A stretch of 64,000 nucleotides of DNA from an uncultured Eubacteriales bacterium (GCA_902798745.1 CADBXM010000008.1:1-64000), one strand, 5' to 3'. Shown: positions 44,196 to 55,768, counted from the first letter of the stretch. A program made the numbers and translations. The notes: a model not told the origin generated them from the letters alone.

Positions 44196-44534
44196 ATGAG
44201 AGACCACAGCGAACTTACACTGCGTAAACAAAAAGACTTCACAAGGGTTTATAACAGAGGGAAGTCCAAAGGAAGCAGATTTGTAGTTGTGCTCTACAGA
44301 AAAAACGGACTTGATCACTCAAGGACTGCTTTTGTAGCAAGCAAAAAAGTAGGCAATTCTGTGATGCGTAATCGCGCGCGTCGTCTGATGAAAGAGTCTT
44401 ACAGAGCTCTCAGCACTATGATAGCAGAAGGCTACGATATAGTATTCGTTGCCAGGGCAGGAATAGCGGAGCATAAAGAGAGCGAAGTGGAAGGCTGTAT
44501 GAGATCTGCTCTTAAGAGCTGCGGACTCATCTAG
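44196..44534 (+). CDS. rnpA: Ribonuclease P protein component
   Basis: The 112-residue basic protein has the family motif KKVGNSVMRNRARRLMKESYR (about 51-71) and the N-terminal LRKQKDFTRVYNRGKS. It assists the RNase P RNA in cutting 5' leaders from pre-tRNAs. It starts 14 bases behind rpmH. Confidence 0.96.
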   Translation: MRDHSELTLRKQKDFTRVYNRGKSKGSRFVVVLYRKNGLDHSRTAFVASKKVGNSVMRNRARRLMKESYRALSTMIAEGYDIVFVARAGIAEHKESEVEGCMRSALKSCGLI

Positions 44535-44543
44535 AAAACATCA

Positions 44544-44777
44544 ATGGAAGCAAAAGAACAAACAGCAGTACAAAAAGTATTTATCTCTATGGTCAGAGCA
44601 TATCAGAATGGGATTTCTCCATATCTGGGACCACACTGCCGATACTTCCCTACTTGCAGCCAATATTATATAGAGGCTGTTCAGAAATATGGGGCTGTAA
44701 AAGGCAGTTGGCTGGGTATGAAGAGGATCCTCAGATGTCACCCGGGTCGTCCGGGCGGATATGATCCTGTACCATAA
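44544..44777 (+). CDS. yidD: Membrane protein insertion efficiency factor YidD
   Basis: The 77-residue product contains [25 protein letters not shown] and the C-terminal [12 protein letters not shown], all standard for YidD. It has an amphipathic N-terminus and three Cys. It supports membrane protein insertion next to YidC, encoded 14 bases downstream. Confidence 0.95.
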   Translation: MEAKEQTAVQKVFISMVRAYQNGISPYLGPHCRYFPTCSQYYIEAVQKYGAVKGSWLGMKRILRCHPGRPGGYDPVP

Positions 44778-44791
44778 GAACGGAGAAAAGA

Positions 44792-45550
44792 ATGGGAATT
44801 ATCGCAACACCTATCGGATATCTGCTGATGTGGATATACAGATTGGTAGGCAATTACGGAATAGCCCTCATCATCCTCACTGTCATCGTTAAGTGCGCAC
44901 TTTATCCTCTCTATGCGAAGCAGATAAAGTCGACGGCAAATATGTCGGATATGTCTGAGAAATCAAAAGAGATTCAGCGCCGCTACGCAAATGACAGAGA
45001 AAAGCAGAATGAAGAGATGCAGAAGCTGTATGCCGAGAGTGGATTCAATCCGCTGAGCGGCTGTCTTCCAATGCTCATTCAGTTCCCTATCATCATGGGA
45101 CTGTTCACACTTCTCAGAAATCCGGTAAAGTACATGCCGGCCGGCAGTGAAATGATCTTCGCGAATCACGAATCATTCCTTTGGATCAAAGACCTTGCTC
45201 AGCCGGATCCATGGATATTGCCTATAGCTGCAGGTGTCTCCACATTCATCGCATTCAGCATGAACTCGATGATGACACAGCAGCCGGGCGCAAGCGCAGC
45301 CCAGAATAAGGCAATGAACGCAATCATGAAATATTTCTTCCCACTGAGTATTCTTTGGCTCGCTCGTTCATACCCGGCAGGTCTTGCTATCTACTGGGCA
45401 GGCGGACAGTTCATGCAGATTTTCTTCAATCTCAGGATCAATAAAATCAAAGAAAAAATGAATGAAGAAAAGGAGCAGAAAAAGATCGCACAGAGAGCAG
45501 AAAAGGAACTCGAGAGGAAGAAGAGAGTCAGAATGAAAGGAAGTTATTGA
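44792..45550 (+). CDS. yidC: Membrane protein insertase YidC (short Firmicute type)
   Basis: The 252-residue product has about five hydrophobic segments, with the conserved helix GNYGIALIILTVIVKCALYPLY (the positively charged Lys replaces the usual Arg in the hydrophilic groove), the cytosolic hairpin QIKSTANMSDMSEKSKEIQRRYANDREKQNEEMQ and FNPLSGCLPMLIQFPIIMGLF. It lacks the lipobox of SpoIIIJ. The basic C-terminal tail (KELERKKRVRMK) could contact the ribosome. It inserts proteins into the membrane with or without Sec. Confidence 0.93.
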   Translation: MGIIATPIGYLLMWIYRLVGNYGIALIILTVIVKCALYPLYAKQIKSTANMSDMSEKSKEIQRRYANDREKQNEEMQKLYAESGFNPLSGCLPMLIQFPIIMGLFTLLRNPVKYMPAGSEMIFANHESFLWIKDLAQPDPWILPIAAGVSTFIAFSMNSMMTQQPGASAAQNKAMNAIMKYFFPLSILWLARSYPAGLAIYWAGGQFMQIFFNLRINKIKEKMNEEKEQKKIAQRAEKELERKKRVRMKGSY

Positions 45551-45553
45551 TAA

Positions 45554-46423
45554 ATGAGATCTTCAGAAAAATGGGGAGTCGATGTTGATACCGCAGTAGA
45601 TCTCGCACTAAAGGAACTCAAAGCAGACAGAGATGATGTGGAGATAGAAGTTCTCGAAGAATCATCGAACGGATTCCTCGGAATAGGATCCAAACTGGCA
45701 AGAGTAAAGGTTACCGTAAAGGAAGAGTCGGAACCACAGATCAAAGAAAAAGCAACATTCGACGATATAGATGCAATACTGGCAGGACTGCCTGAAAATT
45801 CAGCGCAGCAGCTGCCTGACGAAGTCAGAGCCGACTACGACAAGTTCGAGGCCGAAGAAAGAGAAGACGCGAAGGCCAGAGAAAAAGCCCACGAAGGAGA
45901 AAAGAAGCGCAGGAACAAGAAAAGATACAGCCTCTCTCTCGAGGACACCATGCTTTATGAAGTGAAGCAGCTTGAACCTGTAGAGGGTCATCCTCTCGAG
46001 AGTTTCTTAAGAGACATCGCAGAGAAGATGGGTATAGATCTTGACTTCAGCGTGAGAGCAGGGGAAGAGCTTGTATTCGTTGAGATCACGGGCAAGGATA
46101 CCGGAACGATCATCGGTAAGAGAGGTTCCACACTTGACGCAGTACAGTGCCTCGCAAGCTATGTGGTCAACAAGGATTCGGACAAGTACATAAGAGTTAT
46201 ACTCGATGCTGAAAATTACAGAGCCAAGAGAGAGAAGACTCTCGTCAATCTCGCCAACCGCCTCGCGGGCAAGGTGGAGAGGACCAGAAGGCCTGTGACA
46301 CTCGAACCGATGAACCCTTATGAAAGAAAAGTGATCCACTGCACACTTCAGAATCATCCTGAAGTGACAACAAGAAGCGAAGGCAAAGATCCTTACCGCA
46401 AGGTCATAATCGAACTGAAATAA
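45554..46423 (+). CDS. khpB: KhpB/Jag RNA-binding protein
   Basis: The 289-residue product has the Jag_N domain (WGVDVDTAVDLALKEL, EVLEESSNGFLGIGSKLARV), a charged linker, a KH domain (EITGKDTGTIIGKRGSTLDAVQCL) and a C-terminal R3H domain (REKTLVNLANRLAGKVERTRRPVTLEPMNPYERKVIH). It binds RNA with KhpA and affects cell size and elongation in streptococci. It is last in the operon and is followed by a strong terminator. Confidence 0.93.
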   Translation: MRSSEKWGVDVDTAVDLALKELKADRDDVEIEVLEESSNGFLGIGSKLARVKVTVKEESEPQIKEKATFDDIDAILAGLPENSAQQLPDEVRADYDKFEAEEREDAKAREKAHEGEKKRRNKKRYSLSLEDTMLYEVKQLEPVEGHPLESFLRDIAEKMGIDLDFSVRAGEELVFVEITGKDTGTIIGKRGSTLDAVQCLASYVVNKDSDKYIRVILDAENYRAKREKTLVNLANRLAGKVERTRRPVTLEPMNPYERKVIHCTLQNHPEVTTRSEGKDPYRKVIIELK

Positions 46424-46437
46424 TCAAAATAAAAAAT

Positions 46438-46478
46438 AGACGCTGCAGGAGTTAAATATTCTGCAGCGTCTTTTTTTA
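46438..46478 (+). terminator. Terminator of the rpmH-khpB operon
   Basis: AGACGCTGCAG (46438-46448) and CTGCAGCGTCT (46461-46471) form an 11-bp perfect stem with a 12-base loop followed by seven T. It also stands just 22 bases past the end of the convergent GDPD gene. Confidence 0.93.
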
Positions 46479-46499
46479 TAAGTATCAGGGCAGTCTTAA

Positions 46500-48260
46500 T
46501 CAAAAGATCGTCTTTATTCTGTCTACCATTCTGTCAAGATCCGAGCGATTCTCAAGTTCCTCGGATATCCGAACAGCCTGTGAGACATTATCGGTTATCA
46601 GACCGTCGACATTGGTGCAGAGGAAGAACTTCTGCGATTTCGCCTCATTCGCCGTCCACACCAGCACATGTTTTCCCTCCTTATGGATAGTAGCAGTCGA
46701 ATAATCGGTCACGGATTCCTCTTCAAGACCGATATAGTCGCAGTTAAGATGAGAGGTTTTTCCGAATGAAGCAAATAGAAGGAATCCGGTCTGTATCTCA
46801 GGGTACTTGGTCTCTATATAGTCGATAATATCGTACTTGAGGGAGATCAGCACACATTCATCCTGCATTCCATATTGCTTGATAAGCTTTACAGCATCAT
46901 CAGCCATCTTCTTATCGGCAGTTTTACCTTTGAGCTCGGTGAAGAGCACTATCTTCCCCTTGCTGGCTTCAAGCATCTCTTCGAATGTCGGCACAGGATC
47001 GCCATTTACATCCAACTTCCTTATTTCCGAGAGAGTCATTTCGCTTGGTTTCTTCTTTACTCCGGCTACGCGTTTGAATGTATCATCATGGTTGATCACG
47101 TAGTGACCATCCTTGGTACGCTGTATATCTATTTCACTTCCATAAGCGCCTGTTTCTATGGCAGTCTCAAGGCCCGAGATCGTATTCTCATTTCCTTCAT
47201 TACCACCGGCTCTGTGTGCTATGATTTTTACTTCCGTATCAAGAGGGAATAAGCGGTCGAATTGTATGAACAATATGAGCACTGAGACGATCACCGCAAC
47301 CAACATAATGATCGCGCCTCTCCTGTTTTTTCTGCGATCTCTGTGTTCTCTTAGTTTGAATTCGAATTCACTTCCCTGTTTATATGAGTAAAACAGCTGC
47401 GTCATCTTCAGCAGATAAAAAGGAACGCCTAAGAGGTCGACCAGGACTGAAGCAATCGTTCCGGCTATGACAAAGAATATCGTAAGAAAACGACTAAACG
47501 GGCCTGCAGGAAGCAGGGTGATGAGCTTTAAAGGTATGAAAAGACAGATCACCGCGCCTACTACCAGAATGACAGCGATAGTAAGGATGCAAAGGATGTT
47601 CTTCAGCAGAAAATCCTTCCAGTTCTTTTTCATGAGTTTTCCGGAAAGCGCACTCGCATCCTTTACGGACAGACCGTCTATAACAATGCCGTGAAGGATA
47701 AACAGATTTGCTATGCCGACAGATAGAAAAACAAGTACCGCAATTCCGGCAAGCCCTGAGTACAGCACTGAACTTTCAATGAATGAAGAAATAAAAGTCG
47801 GTATATAGAGCCCTTCTGTCAGCGAGATCGAGATCCCGATCCCCAGGATCGGAGCTATGAGAGCGATATATATTACCACAATGGCTCCACGAAGATTGAT
47901 CAGTTTTCCTATTGAACGATAAGCGCTTATCACGCATTCCTTGAGAGAGAAATCTTCTCCGCTTATCATCTCTTTACTGAGCACTATTTTTGCGTTTAGA
48001 TCAAGCGCTACATAAATGAACAGCGATACCAGCCCGATTAGAAGGATAGTAATGCCCTGCCAGGTCGTGAAAAGGAACTTCCAGTCTCCCGATGTGACCG
48101 CGACTTTGCCGCTGCTCCTCAAGAGCTCATGGAAAATCCAGCCAAGCAAAAATAACCAGAGCGCTATCAGTAGTTTTGAAGCGATCTGGTATTGGATTAT
48201 TGCAGGCATCGCCTGTAAATATGGATCCAGTTTCTTTTTTAGCTTAGTTTTAGTATCCAC
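46500..48260 (-). CDS. Membrane glycerophosphodiester phosphodiesterase
   Basis: The 586-residue product has an N-terminal membrane region with about eight hydrophobic segments (residues 20-330), as in the GDPD membrane-domain family, then a GDPD TIM barrel (about 345-575): IAHRAGGNEGNENT, SEIDIQRTKDGHYVINHDD and TELKG hold the catalytic His, Glu and Asp residues. It splits glycerophosphodiesters to glycerol 3-phosphate and an alcohol, probably on the outside. The role may be turnover of polymers made by the LtaS-type protein. The strand opposes the neighbouring rpmH operon. Confidence 0.88.
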   Translation of the reverse strand: MDTKTKLKKKLDPYLQAMPAIIQYQIASKLLIALWLFLLGWIFHELLRSSGKVAVTSGDWKFLFTTWQGITILLIGLVSLFIYVALDLNAKIVLSKEMISGEDFSLKECVISAYRSIGKLINLRGAIVVIYIALIAPILGIGISISLTEGLYIPTFISSFIESSVLYSGLAGIAVLVFLSVGIANLFILHGIVIDGLSVKDASALSGKLMKKNWKDFLLKNILCILTIAVILVVGAVICLFIPLKLITLLPAGPFSRFLTIFFVIAGTIASVLVDLLGVPFYLLKMTQLFYSYKQGSEFEFKLREHRDRRKNRRGAIIMLVAVIVSVLILFIQFDRLFPLDTEVKIIAHRAGGNEGNENTISGLETAIETGAYGSEIDIQRTKDGHYVINHDDTFKRVAGVKKKPSEMTLSEIRKLDVNGDPVPTFEEMLEASKGKIVLFTELKGKTADKKMADDAVKLIKQYGMQDECVLISLKYDIIDYIETKYPEIQTGFLLFASFGKTSHLNCDYIGLEEESVTDYSTATIHKEGKHVLVWTANEAKSQKFFLCTNVDGLITDNVSQAVRISEELENRSDLDRMVDRIKTIF

Positions 48261-48292
48261 TTATTTCATATTTACAGATTGTTATCACAGCC

Positions 48293-48745
48293 TTAATCAG
48301 TTTCCTCCTCCGCCACATCAGCGGAAGCCACGTCAGCGGAAGTAAAGGAAGCTTTTGCTACCTCTTTATCCTTGTATGTATAGAACACATTGACGTTCAC
48401 TGCCTCTATACCCGTCTTTTCCTCGATGGTCAGACATACATTCGCAAGCGAATCCTTCTGCATTTCAAGCGAATCCTCGATAGTTTTGAGGAAATCCTCG
48501 TCTTCGAGCATTTCCTCTGTAATACCATCGACATTCGAAATATCGTAGGAATACGTAATGGTATTATCCTTGATATCTATTTTGACTCCGGCTTCGTCGG
48601 CTCCGCTCTGTATCGTTGTGGCAACATCATCGTTGGAACTGACGATGCTCTCTACTGTCTTTGGCTCGCTTTCTTTAGTGCAACCCACAAACAGCAGTGC
48701 CGTGACCGCCAGCGCGGAAAGAAGTACTGTAATGGATTTCTTCAT
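48293..48745 (-). CDS. Small putative lipoprotein, DUF4854-like
   Basis: The 150-residue product starts with MKKSITVLLSALAVTALLFVGC, a lipoprotein signal ending at Cys22. The mature part is acidic, with alternating short strands and helices (DNTITYSYDISNVDGITEEMLEDEDFL) and a repeated SADVASADVAEEE tail. It resembles small Firmicute lipoproteins of the DUF4854 kind, with no known function. It lies 32 bases upstream of the GDPD gene and may be transcribed with it. The family label is tentative. Confidence 0.65.
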   Translation of the reverse strand: MKKSITVLLSALAVTALLFVGCTKESEPKTVESIVSSNDDVATTIQSGADEAGVKIDIKDNTITYSYDISNVDGITEEMLEDEDFLKTIEDSLEMQKDSLANVCLTIEEKTGIEAVNVNVFYTYKDKEVAKASFTSADVASADVAEEETD

Positions 48746-48778
48746 TAGTCGTCTCCTTTCGGGAGGCTAAAAGTGAGA

Positions 48779-49339
48779 TCAATTGCCTTTCATCGATCCA
48801 AGCAGACTGTCAAGAATACCGCCCCCGCTTTCCTCGCTTTCATCGGAACCGTTTTTGAGCTGATTGCTTTTGTAGCTGCCGCCGTTGTTGGAATCGTCAT
48901 AGGTATTATCCGATGGCTGAGTTGTATCGGTATTGTTGCTGCCGTTATTATCGTTGTTATTATAATTATTATTGGTGTTATTTTCGTTTTCCTTCTTGGC
49001 TTCCTCTGCAGCCTTAAGGGCTTCTTCAAGAGCTTTTTCGTTCTTGGTCTGTACCTTTTCGACATCAGAGATGAATTCGCCGAGGACTTCATAGACTTCT
49101 TTTCGTGTCTGGACCTTTTCAAGATCCTTCGTCGCGTCGTCAATGTAGTTCTGGATCACGACCTGCTCAGGCTCGTCGTAATCCGAAACATCCACATCCG
49201 CGATCGCGTTCTTGGCGTCGCGAACGGCTACCTTACCGTCGAAAATCCTGTAAGCATATGCTCCGCCTACGGCCGAGGCGATCATCAGTAAGAGCACGAG
49301 TACAAATTTTGCACCAAAACCACCTTTTTTGTTATTCAT
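48779..49339 (-). CDS. Exported or membrane-anchored protein with Asn-rich tail, unknown function
   Basis: The 186-residue product begins MNNKKGGFGAKFVLVLLLMIASAVGGAYAY, a signal peptide or anchor. A helical, charged stretch (KDLEKVQTRKEVYEVLGEF..VEKVQTKNEKALEEALKAAEEAKKE, about 60-120) looks like a coiled coil. A low-complexity Asn/Ser/Asp-rich segment (about 120-160) and a Gly-rich tail (GGGILDSLLGSMKGN) close it. The tail is probably flexible and extracellular. I set the start at 49339, where GGAG precedes the ATG, rather than the upstream in-frame codon at 49393. No family is recognised. Confidence 0.7.
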   Translation of the reverse strand: MNNKKGGFGAKFVLVLLLMIASAVGGAYAYRIFDGKVAVRDAKNAIADVDVSDYDEPEQVVIQNYIDDATKDLEKVQTRKEVYEVLGEFISDVEKVQTKNEKALEEALKAAEEAKKENENNTNNNYNNNDNNGSNNTDTTQPSDNTYDDSNNGGSYKSNQLKNGSDESEESGGGILDSLLGSMKGN

Positions 49340-49445
49340 TTCTTCATCTCCATATCTGCGTTGATGTTTTGAAAACTGTATACAGTATAGCACATAAGAA
49401 TTATCTTGTAATTACGTCATTTGACCCTATGCTAAAGAGAAATGA

Positions 49446-50651
49446 TCAGTATTTGTCCACACGTGTGACAGTGCCGTCTTCTATGCGGAAGAGGGTGCCG
49501 CCGCGAAGTGCGCTCACGACGTCTTCGTTCAGCTCTGCGCTCGTGATGAAGAGCTGCACTTCGTCGATCTCGCTCACAAGGAATCTTTGGCGATCGAGAT
49601 CGAGCTCCGACAGAACATCATCGAGCAGGAGCACCGGCGGCTCGTCGAGAAGCTGCTTGGCTATCCTTATCTCAGCGAGCTTAAGTGACAATGCGATCGT
49701 TCTCTGCTGACCCTGCGAACCATACTTCTTCGCGTCTTTACCATTTATGAAGAACTCTATATCGTCGCGATGCGGCCCGAGCCCGGCATAACCGTTATAG
49801 ATATCGCGGTCTCTGCTATGGTAGATCTGGCTATAGAGTATGTCTCTGCCCTCAGGACTTGTCACGAAGTCACAGGCTGTTTTGTACTCGATCTTGAGCT
49901 CTTCTCTGCCGCCCGAGATCTTGTTCATGATCTCTCCGGCTTCCTCGCTGAGCATCTCGGTGAACTCCTTGCGATAGCGGATTATCTCATATCCCGCATC
50001 CGCAAGCTGATGATCGTAAATGTCCAGCATCTCCTCGTTATACTTGCGGCTGTTGTCGTACTCACTTCTTTCTTGAACGGCGCCCGCCTGCAGATCATTC
50101 AGACTCAGATTATCCGCTCTCGAGAAAGTTTTCTTCTTTATATTAAAGTAGCCCTTGAGCAAAGCGTTCTTTTCTCTCAGCGCCTCGTTGTATCTCCTCA
50201 GCTGCTCATAATATCGCGGCCTCATCTGTGAAAGCTCGCGATTGATGAAAGCGCGGCGCTTATCGGGACTGTCCTTGATGATGCGAAGGTCATCGGGCGA
50301 AAAGATCACGACAACGACATTGTTCAGCAGTTCGGTCGTCTTGCGTATCGCCTTGCCATCCTTTTTTATCATTTTCTTGCCGTCGGATCGCAGCTGGATA
50401 TTGATGTTCTTCTCGATATCCTCGCTCACGATATCGGTACTTACTCTGCCGGCGCTCTCGCCGAACCTGATCAGGTCTGCGGAATTCGACGTGCGGAACG
50501 ACTTCGCGAACGCGGTAAGATATATCGCCTCGATGAGATTGGTCTTGCCCTGGGCGTTTTCACCTATGATGATATTCCGGCTATCATCAAAATCGAGTTC
50601 GAGATTCTTATAATTCCTGAAATTTTCCAAAATGATGCTTTTGATCTTCAT
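49446..50651 (-). CDS. recF: DNA repair and recombination protein RecF
   Basis: The 401-residue SMC-like ATPase has Walker A GENAQGKTNLIEAIYL, KSFRTSNSADLIRFGE, and the signature and Walker B region GSQGQQRTIALSLKLAEI and VLLLDDVLSELD. It loads RecA at gaps. In many Firmicutes recF follows dnaN; here it lies 7 kb away on the other side of the origin, divergent to gyrB. The ATG at 50651 (MKIKSIILENFRNY) is the natural start, as the preceding 22 in-frame codons lack a ribosome-binding site and overlap a promoter-like sequence. Confidence 0.95.
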   Translation of the reverse strand: MKIKSIILENFRNYKNLELDFDDSRNIIIGENAQGKTNLIEAIYLTAFAKSFRTSNSADLIRFGESAGRVSTDIVSEDIEKNINIQLRSDGKKMIKKDGKAIRKTTELLNNVVVVIFSPDDLRIIKDSPDKRRAFINRELSQMRPRYYEQLRRYNEALREKNALLKGYFNIKKKTFSRADNLSLNDLQAGAVQERSEYDNSRKYNEEMLDIYDHQLADAGYEIIRYRKEFTEMLSEEAGEIMNKISGGREELKIEYKTACDFVTSPEGRDILYSQIYHSRDRDIYNGYAGLGPHRDDIEFFINGKDAKKYGSQGQQRTIALSLKLAEIRIAKQLLDEPPVLLLDDVLSELDLDRQRFLVSEIDEVQLFITSAELNEDVVSALRGGTLFRIEDGTVTRVDKY

Positions 50652-50657
50652 GCCTGT

Positions 50658-50666
50658 ATTGTAGCA
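50658..50666 (-). promoter_or_regulatory. Extended -10 promoter of recF, giving a leaderless mRNA
   Basis: On the minus strand TGC-TACAAT is an extended -10 element. Its last base is only six bases from the ATG, so transcription would start at or next to the start codon. There is no -35 match and no ribosome-binding site, which fits leaderless translation. Confidence 0.5.
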
Positions 50667-50809
50667 CAAATCAAAGAGGGGAAATCTTGTATTTTTGAAG
50701 TTTGAAGAAACTCTCAAAGACCTGCTTCAAGGGAAGGTTTTGAAGGAACCGAAGCGAAAATCGTCGATTTAAGGGATTTTTTCGAAAATACAATATATTG
50801 TGCGATTAC

Positions 50810-50838
50810 TTGCAAAAAAATCGCTTATATGGTAAAAT
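50810..50838 (+). promoter_or_regulatory. gyrB promoter
   Basis: TTGCAA (50810-50815) and TAAAAT (50833-50838) are spaced by 17 bases. The leader to the gyrB ATG is about 150 bases. It lies in the 347-base space 50652-50998, which also holds the recF promoter, the hairpins described next and otherwise nothing recognised. Confidence 0.75.
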
Positions 50839-50839
50839 T

Positions 50840-50876
50840 CGGGCGTAAAAATTTAGGGATGCGATGCCCGTTTTTT
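50840..50876 (+). promoter_or_regulatory. Terminator-like hairpin at the start of the gyrB leader
   Basis: CGGGC (50840-50844) and GCCCG (50866-50870) can pair over a 21-base loop and are followed by six T. It lies immediately after the promoter. A second weak hairpin (AAGCG / CGCTT) with a T run occurs near 50931-50955. An attenuation or supercoiling-linked control of gyrB is possible. The stem is short, so chance cannot be excluded. Confidence 0.35.
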
Positions 50877-50998
50877 AATGCAAGCCAGTGACCGCAAGGG
50901 TTTTAGAACATAGTTACAGATTGTTTTTTTGAAGCGGACCACTGATCGCTTTTTATGCGCGTCCCGGCTATACAACAGACAAGGAAGGAGAGCTTTGA

Positions 50999-52924
<1,926 letters not shown>

Positions 52925-53170
52925 CGAGCGCATTGCACGATCCTCTCGGGTACGGCTCTCGTCTCGCTGCGGCTATACGCAGCGGTACTAAGCTCTGTCG
53001 GCACCTTCGGCTTGCCAATCGCATCTATCGGAGGTGCTCGCCACCGAAGATCAATGCTTTCGACATTGCGGCAACGCCGCTATGACGAAGAAAGCATTTA
53101 GTGCCGGCTACCGCAGAGCCCCGCGAGTCCCGTGTAAGGCACTCGAGTGAAAACAAAAAGGTAATAATAA
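52925..53170. repeat. Structured GC-rich intergenic element between gyrB and gyrA
   Basis: This 246-base space, where most genomes have a few bases, contains multiple inverted pairs: GCTGCG with CGCAGC (near 52967-52984), GCTCTG and GGCAC (near 52992-53003) with GTGCC and CAGAGC (near 53101-53120), CTTCGG with CCGAAG, and AATGCTTTC (53053-53061) with GAAAGCATT (53090-53098) enclosing GCGGC-AAC-GCCGC. A CACTCGAGTG palindrome lies near the end. No reading frame or tRNA is seen. It could be an RNA element between the two cistrons or an inserted repeat. It shares GCCAATCGC with the element at 17815-18010. Confidence 0.5.
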
Positions 53171-55699
53171 ATGGCAGACATATTAGACAACAGCACAATA
53201 ATCGAGCACGAGATATACGATGAGATGAAAAACTCGTACATCGACTACGCGATGAGCGTAATCGTAGGACGTGCTCTTCCTGACGTGCGTGACGGATTGA
53301 AGCCGGTACACCGCCGTATCCTTTACGGTATGCATTCGCTCGGCATCACTCCGGACAAACCGCATAAGAAGTCGGCGCGTATCGTCGGTGAGGTAATGGG
53401 TAAATATCACCCTCACGGCGATTCATCCATCTACGACGCAATGGTCAAGATGGCGCAGGACTTCTCGACGCGCTACCCGCTGGTCGATGGACACGGAAAC
53501 TTCGGTTCGGTCGATGGCGATGGCGCCGCCGCTTCAAGATACACCGAGGCAAGGATGTCACCGTTCTCGCTCCAGATGGTACGAGACATCGAAAAAGACA
53601 CCGTCGATTTCATGGACAACTATGACGGCGAGGAGCAGGAGCCTGAAGTACTCCCATCAAGAGTGCCTAATCTCCTGATCAACGGATCCAACGGTATCGC
53701 TGTCGGAATGGCCACATCGATCCCGCCGCACAATCTCGGCGAGACCATCGATGCCTGTGTCAAGCTCATCGATGAGCCGGACTCCTCAATAGACGATCTT
53801 GTAAAGATCATAAAGGGACCGGACTTCCCGACAGGAGCGATCATCCTCGGCAGAGGAGCTGCGAGAGAGGCCTATCAGACAGGGCAGGGCAAGATCAATG
53901 TCCGCTCGGTCTGCGAGATCGAAGAGGACAAGCGCGGACGCATGCGCATCATCGTCAGCGAGATCCCGTTCCAGGTCAACAAGGCCAGGCTCATCGAGTC
54001 GATGGCAGAGCTCGTCAAGGACAAGAAGATCGACGGCATATCGGCGATCCGCGACGAGTCCAACCGCGAGGGCACACGCATAGTGATAGAGCTCAAGAGA
54101 GACACGAATCCTAACGTGATCCTCAACAGGCTTTATAAGCACACAGCACTCCAGACGAGTTTCAGCATGATCATGCTGGCGCTGGTCGACGGCGAGCCTA
54201 AGATACTCAACCTCAAGCAGATCCTTGAGGAATACCTGAAGCATCAGAAGATAGTCGTGACGAGAAGGACGCGCTTCGACCTTGCGAAGGCTGAAGCAAG
54301 AGCCCACATCTTGGAAGGTCTCATCATCGCGCTCGACAATATCGATGAAGTCATCGCGACCATCCGCTCGTCTTACAACGACGCGAAAGAAAAGCTGATG
54401 CTCAGATTCGGACTCAGCGAGATCCAGGCGCAGGCCATACTCGATATGAGACTTGCCAAGCTGCAGGGACTCGAACGTGAGAAGATCCAGAACGAGTATG
54501 AAGAGCTCCAGAAAAAGATCGCGTACTACAAGAGCCTGCTCGCAGACGAGCACAAGCTCATGGGCGTTATCAAGGACGAGCTGCTCGAGATCAAGGATAA
54601 GTGGGGCGATCCACGCAGGACAAAGATCATAGCAGACGAAGGCGAGCTCGATGAAGAGGCTCTCATAGATGAAGAGGATGTCGCTATCACACTGACACAT
54701 CTCGGCTACGTCAAGAGAGTTCCGGCAGACACCTATAAGGCGCAGCGCCGCGGAGGCAAGGGCATAGTCGGGCTCACGACACGCGAGAGCGACTTCGTAC
54801 GCGACCTCATCATCACGAGCACGCACGACTACCTCATGTTCTTCACCGACATGGGACGCGTCTATAAGATAAAGGCCTACGAGATCCCTGAAGCATCGAG
54901 GACAGCCAAGGGCACTCCGGTGATCAACTTCCTCAATCTCAACTCGACTGAGAGAGTCACCGCAATGATACCTATCCGCGAGTTCAAGGAGAACGAATGC
55001 CTCGTGATGGTCACTAGACAGGGTACCATCAAGAAGACGCCGCTGTCAGAGTTCGACACCAACCGCAAGACGGGACTTATCGCGATCACTCTGAAGGAAG
55101 GCGACAAGCTCATCAGCGTGGCGCAGGCCAACGGAAACGAGAACGTGCTCGTAGTAACGAAGCGCGGCAAGGCGATCGCGTTCAGCGAGAAAGATGTAAG
55201 GCCGATGGGACGCAATGCCGGCGGAGTAAGAGCGATACTGCTTGAGAAGGACGATGAAGTCGTTTCGATGGAGCTGGATATCGATCAGACACGCAAGATG
55301 CTCGTCATCACCGAGAACGGATTCGGCAAGCGTACAGCTCTCGATGAATACAGGCTCCAGGCGAGAGGCGGCAAGGGCGTCGCCACCTACGACAAGACCA
55401 AGTTCGGCAAGACAGGCCTCCTGGTCGGAGCTACGATCGTAAGCGAAGACGATGAGGTGATGGTGATCAATTCCAACGGAGTCATCATCAGGATCCGCGC
55501 CAACGAAGTCTCGACATCCGGCAGAACGACTCAGGGTGTCAAGATCATGAAGGTCGACAAGAACAACCACATCGTTTCCTTCGCGAAGGTGGTCGATGAG
55601 GATGCTGCCGAGAAGAAAGCCGAAGCGGTAGAGAAAAAGGACCCTAACATCGGAGCCGATGGCAACGAGCAGCTGACACTGGCAGAAACTGCAAAATAA
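53171..55699 (+). CDS. gyrA: DNA gyrase subunit A
   Basis: The 842-residue product has the winged-helix/tower domain with the catalytic Tyr in [12 protein letters not shown] (about residue 125), the quinolone region [20 protein letters not shown] (Ser-86 equivalent conserved as Ser and Asp/Glu position as Asp), and the C-terminal beta-pinwheel with [10 protein letters not shown], the GyrA box that tells it from ParC. It ends in an acidic/Lys-rich tail. A ribosome-binding site is weak (AAAAAGGTAATAATA). It lies behind gyrB across the structured gap. Confidence 0.98.
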   Translation: MADILDNSTIIEHEIYDEMKNSYIDYAMSVIVGRALPDVRDGLKPVHRRILYGMHSLGITPDKPHKKSARIVGEVMGKYHPHGDSSIYDAMVKMAQDFSTRYPLVDGHGNFGSVDGDGAAASRYTEARMSPFSLQMVRDIEKDTVDFMDNYDGEEQEPEVLPSRVPNLLINGSNGIAVGMATSIPPHNLGETIDACVKLIDEPDSSIDDLVKIIKGPDFPTGAIILGRGAAREAYQTGQGKINVRSVCEIEEDKRGRMRIIVSEIPFQVNKARLIESMAELVKDKKIDGISAIRDESNREGTRIVIELKRDTNPNVILNRLYKHTALQTSFSMIMLALVDGEPKILNLKQILEEYLKHQKIVVTRRTRFDLAKAEARAHILEGLIIALDNIDEVIATIRSSYNDAKEKLMLRFGLSEIQAQAILDMRLAKLQGLEREKIQNEYEELQKKIAYYKSLLADEHKLMGVIKDELLEIKDKWGDPRRTKIIADEGELDEEALIDEEDVAITLTHLGYVKRVPADTYKAQRRGGKGIVGLTTRESDFVRDLIITSTHDYLMFFTDMGRVYKIKAYEIPEASRTAKGTPVINFLNLNSTERVTAMIPIREFKENECLVMVTRQGTIKKTPLSEFDTNRKTGLIAITLKEGDKLISVAQANGNENVLVVTKRGKAIAFSEKDVRPMGRNAGGVRAILLEKDDEVVSMELDIDQTRKMLVITENGFGKRTALDEYRLQARGGKGVATYDKTKFGKTGLLVGATIVSEDDEVMVINSNGVIIRIRANEVSTSGRTTQGVKIMKVDKNNHIVSFAKVVDEDAAEKKAEAVEKKDPNIGADGNEQLTLAETAK

Positions 55700-55731
55700 A
55701 CAGAAGAAAACAAAACACAAAAACGAAAAAG

Positions 55732-55768
55732 ACGCCGGGAGCTAATCAAAGGCTCGCCGGCGTTTTTT
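55732..55768 (+). terminator. Terminator of gyrA
   Basis: ACGCCGG-GAGC pairs with GCTC-G-CCGGCGT (one bulge) and six T follow. It lies 33 bases past the stop. Confidence 0.9.

Noticed and set aside
52925-53170. A tRNA or small gene between gyrB and gyrA
   Set aside because: No cloverleaf with a CCA-type end or T-arm consensus, and no reading frame with a start and ribosome-binding site could be found.
53786-54826. 346-codon minus-strand reading frame inside gyrA
   Set aside because: gyrA is certain here; the antisense frame has a Leu/Asp/Arg-rich shadow composition.
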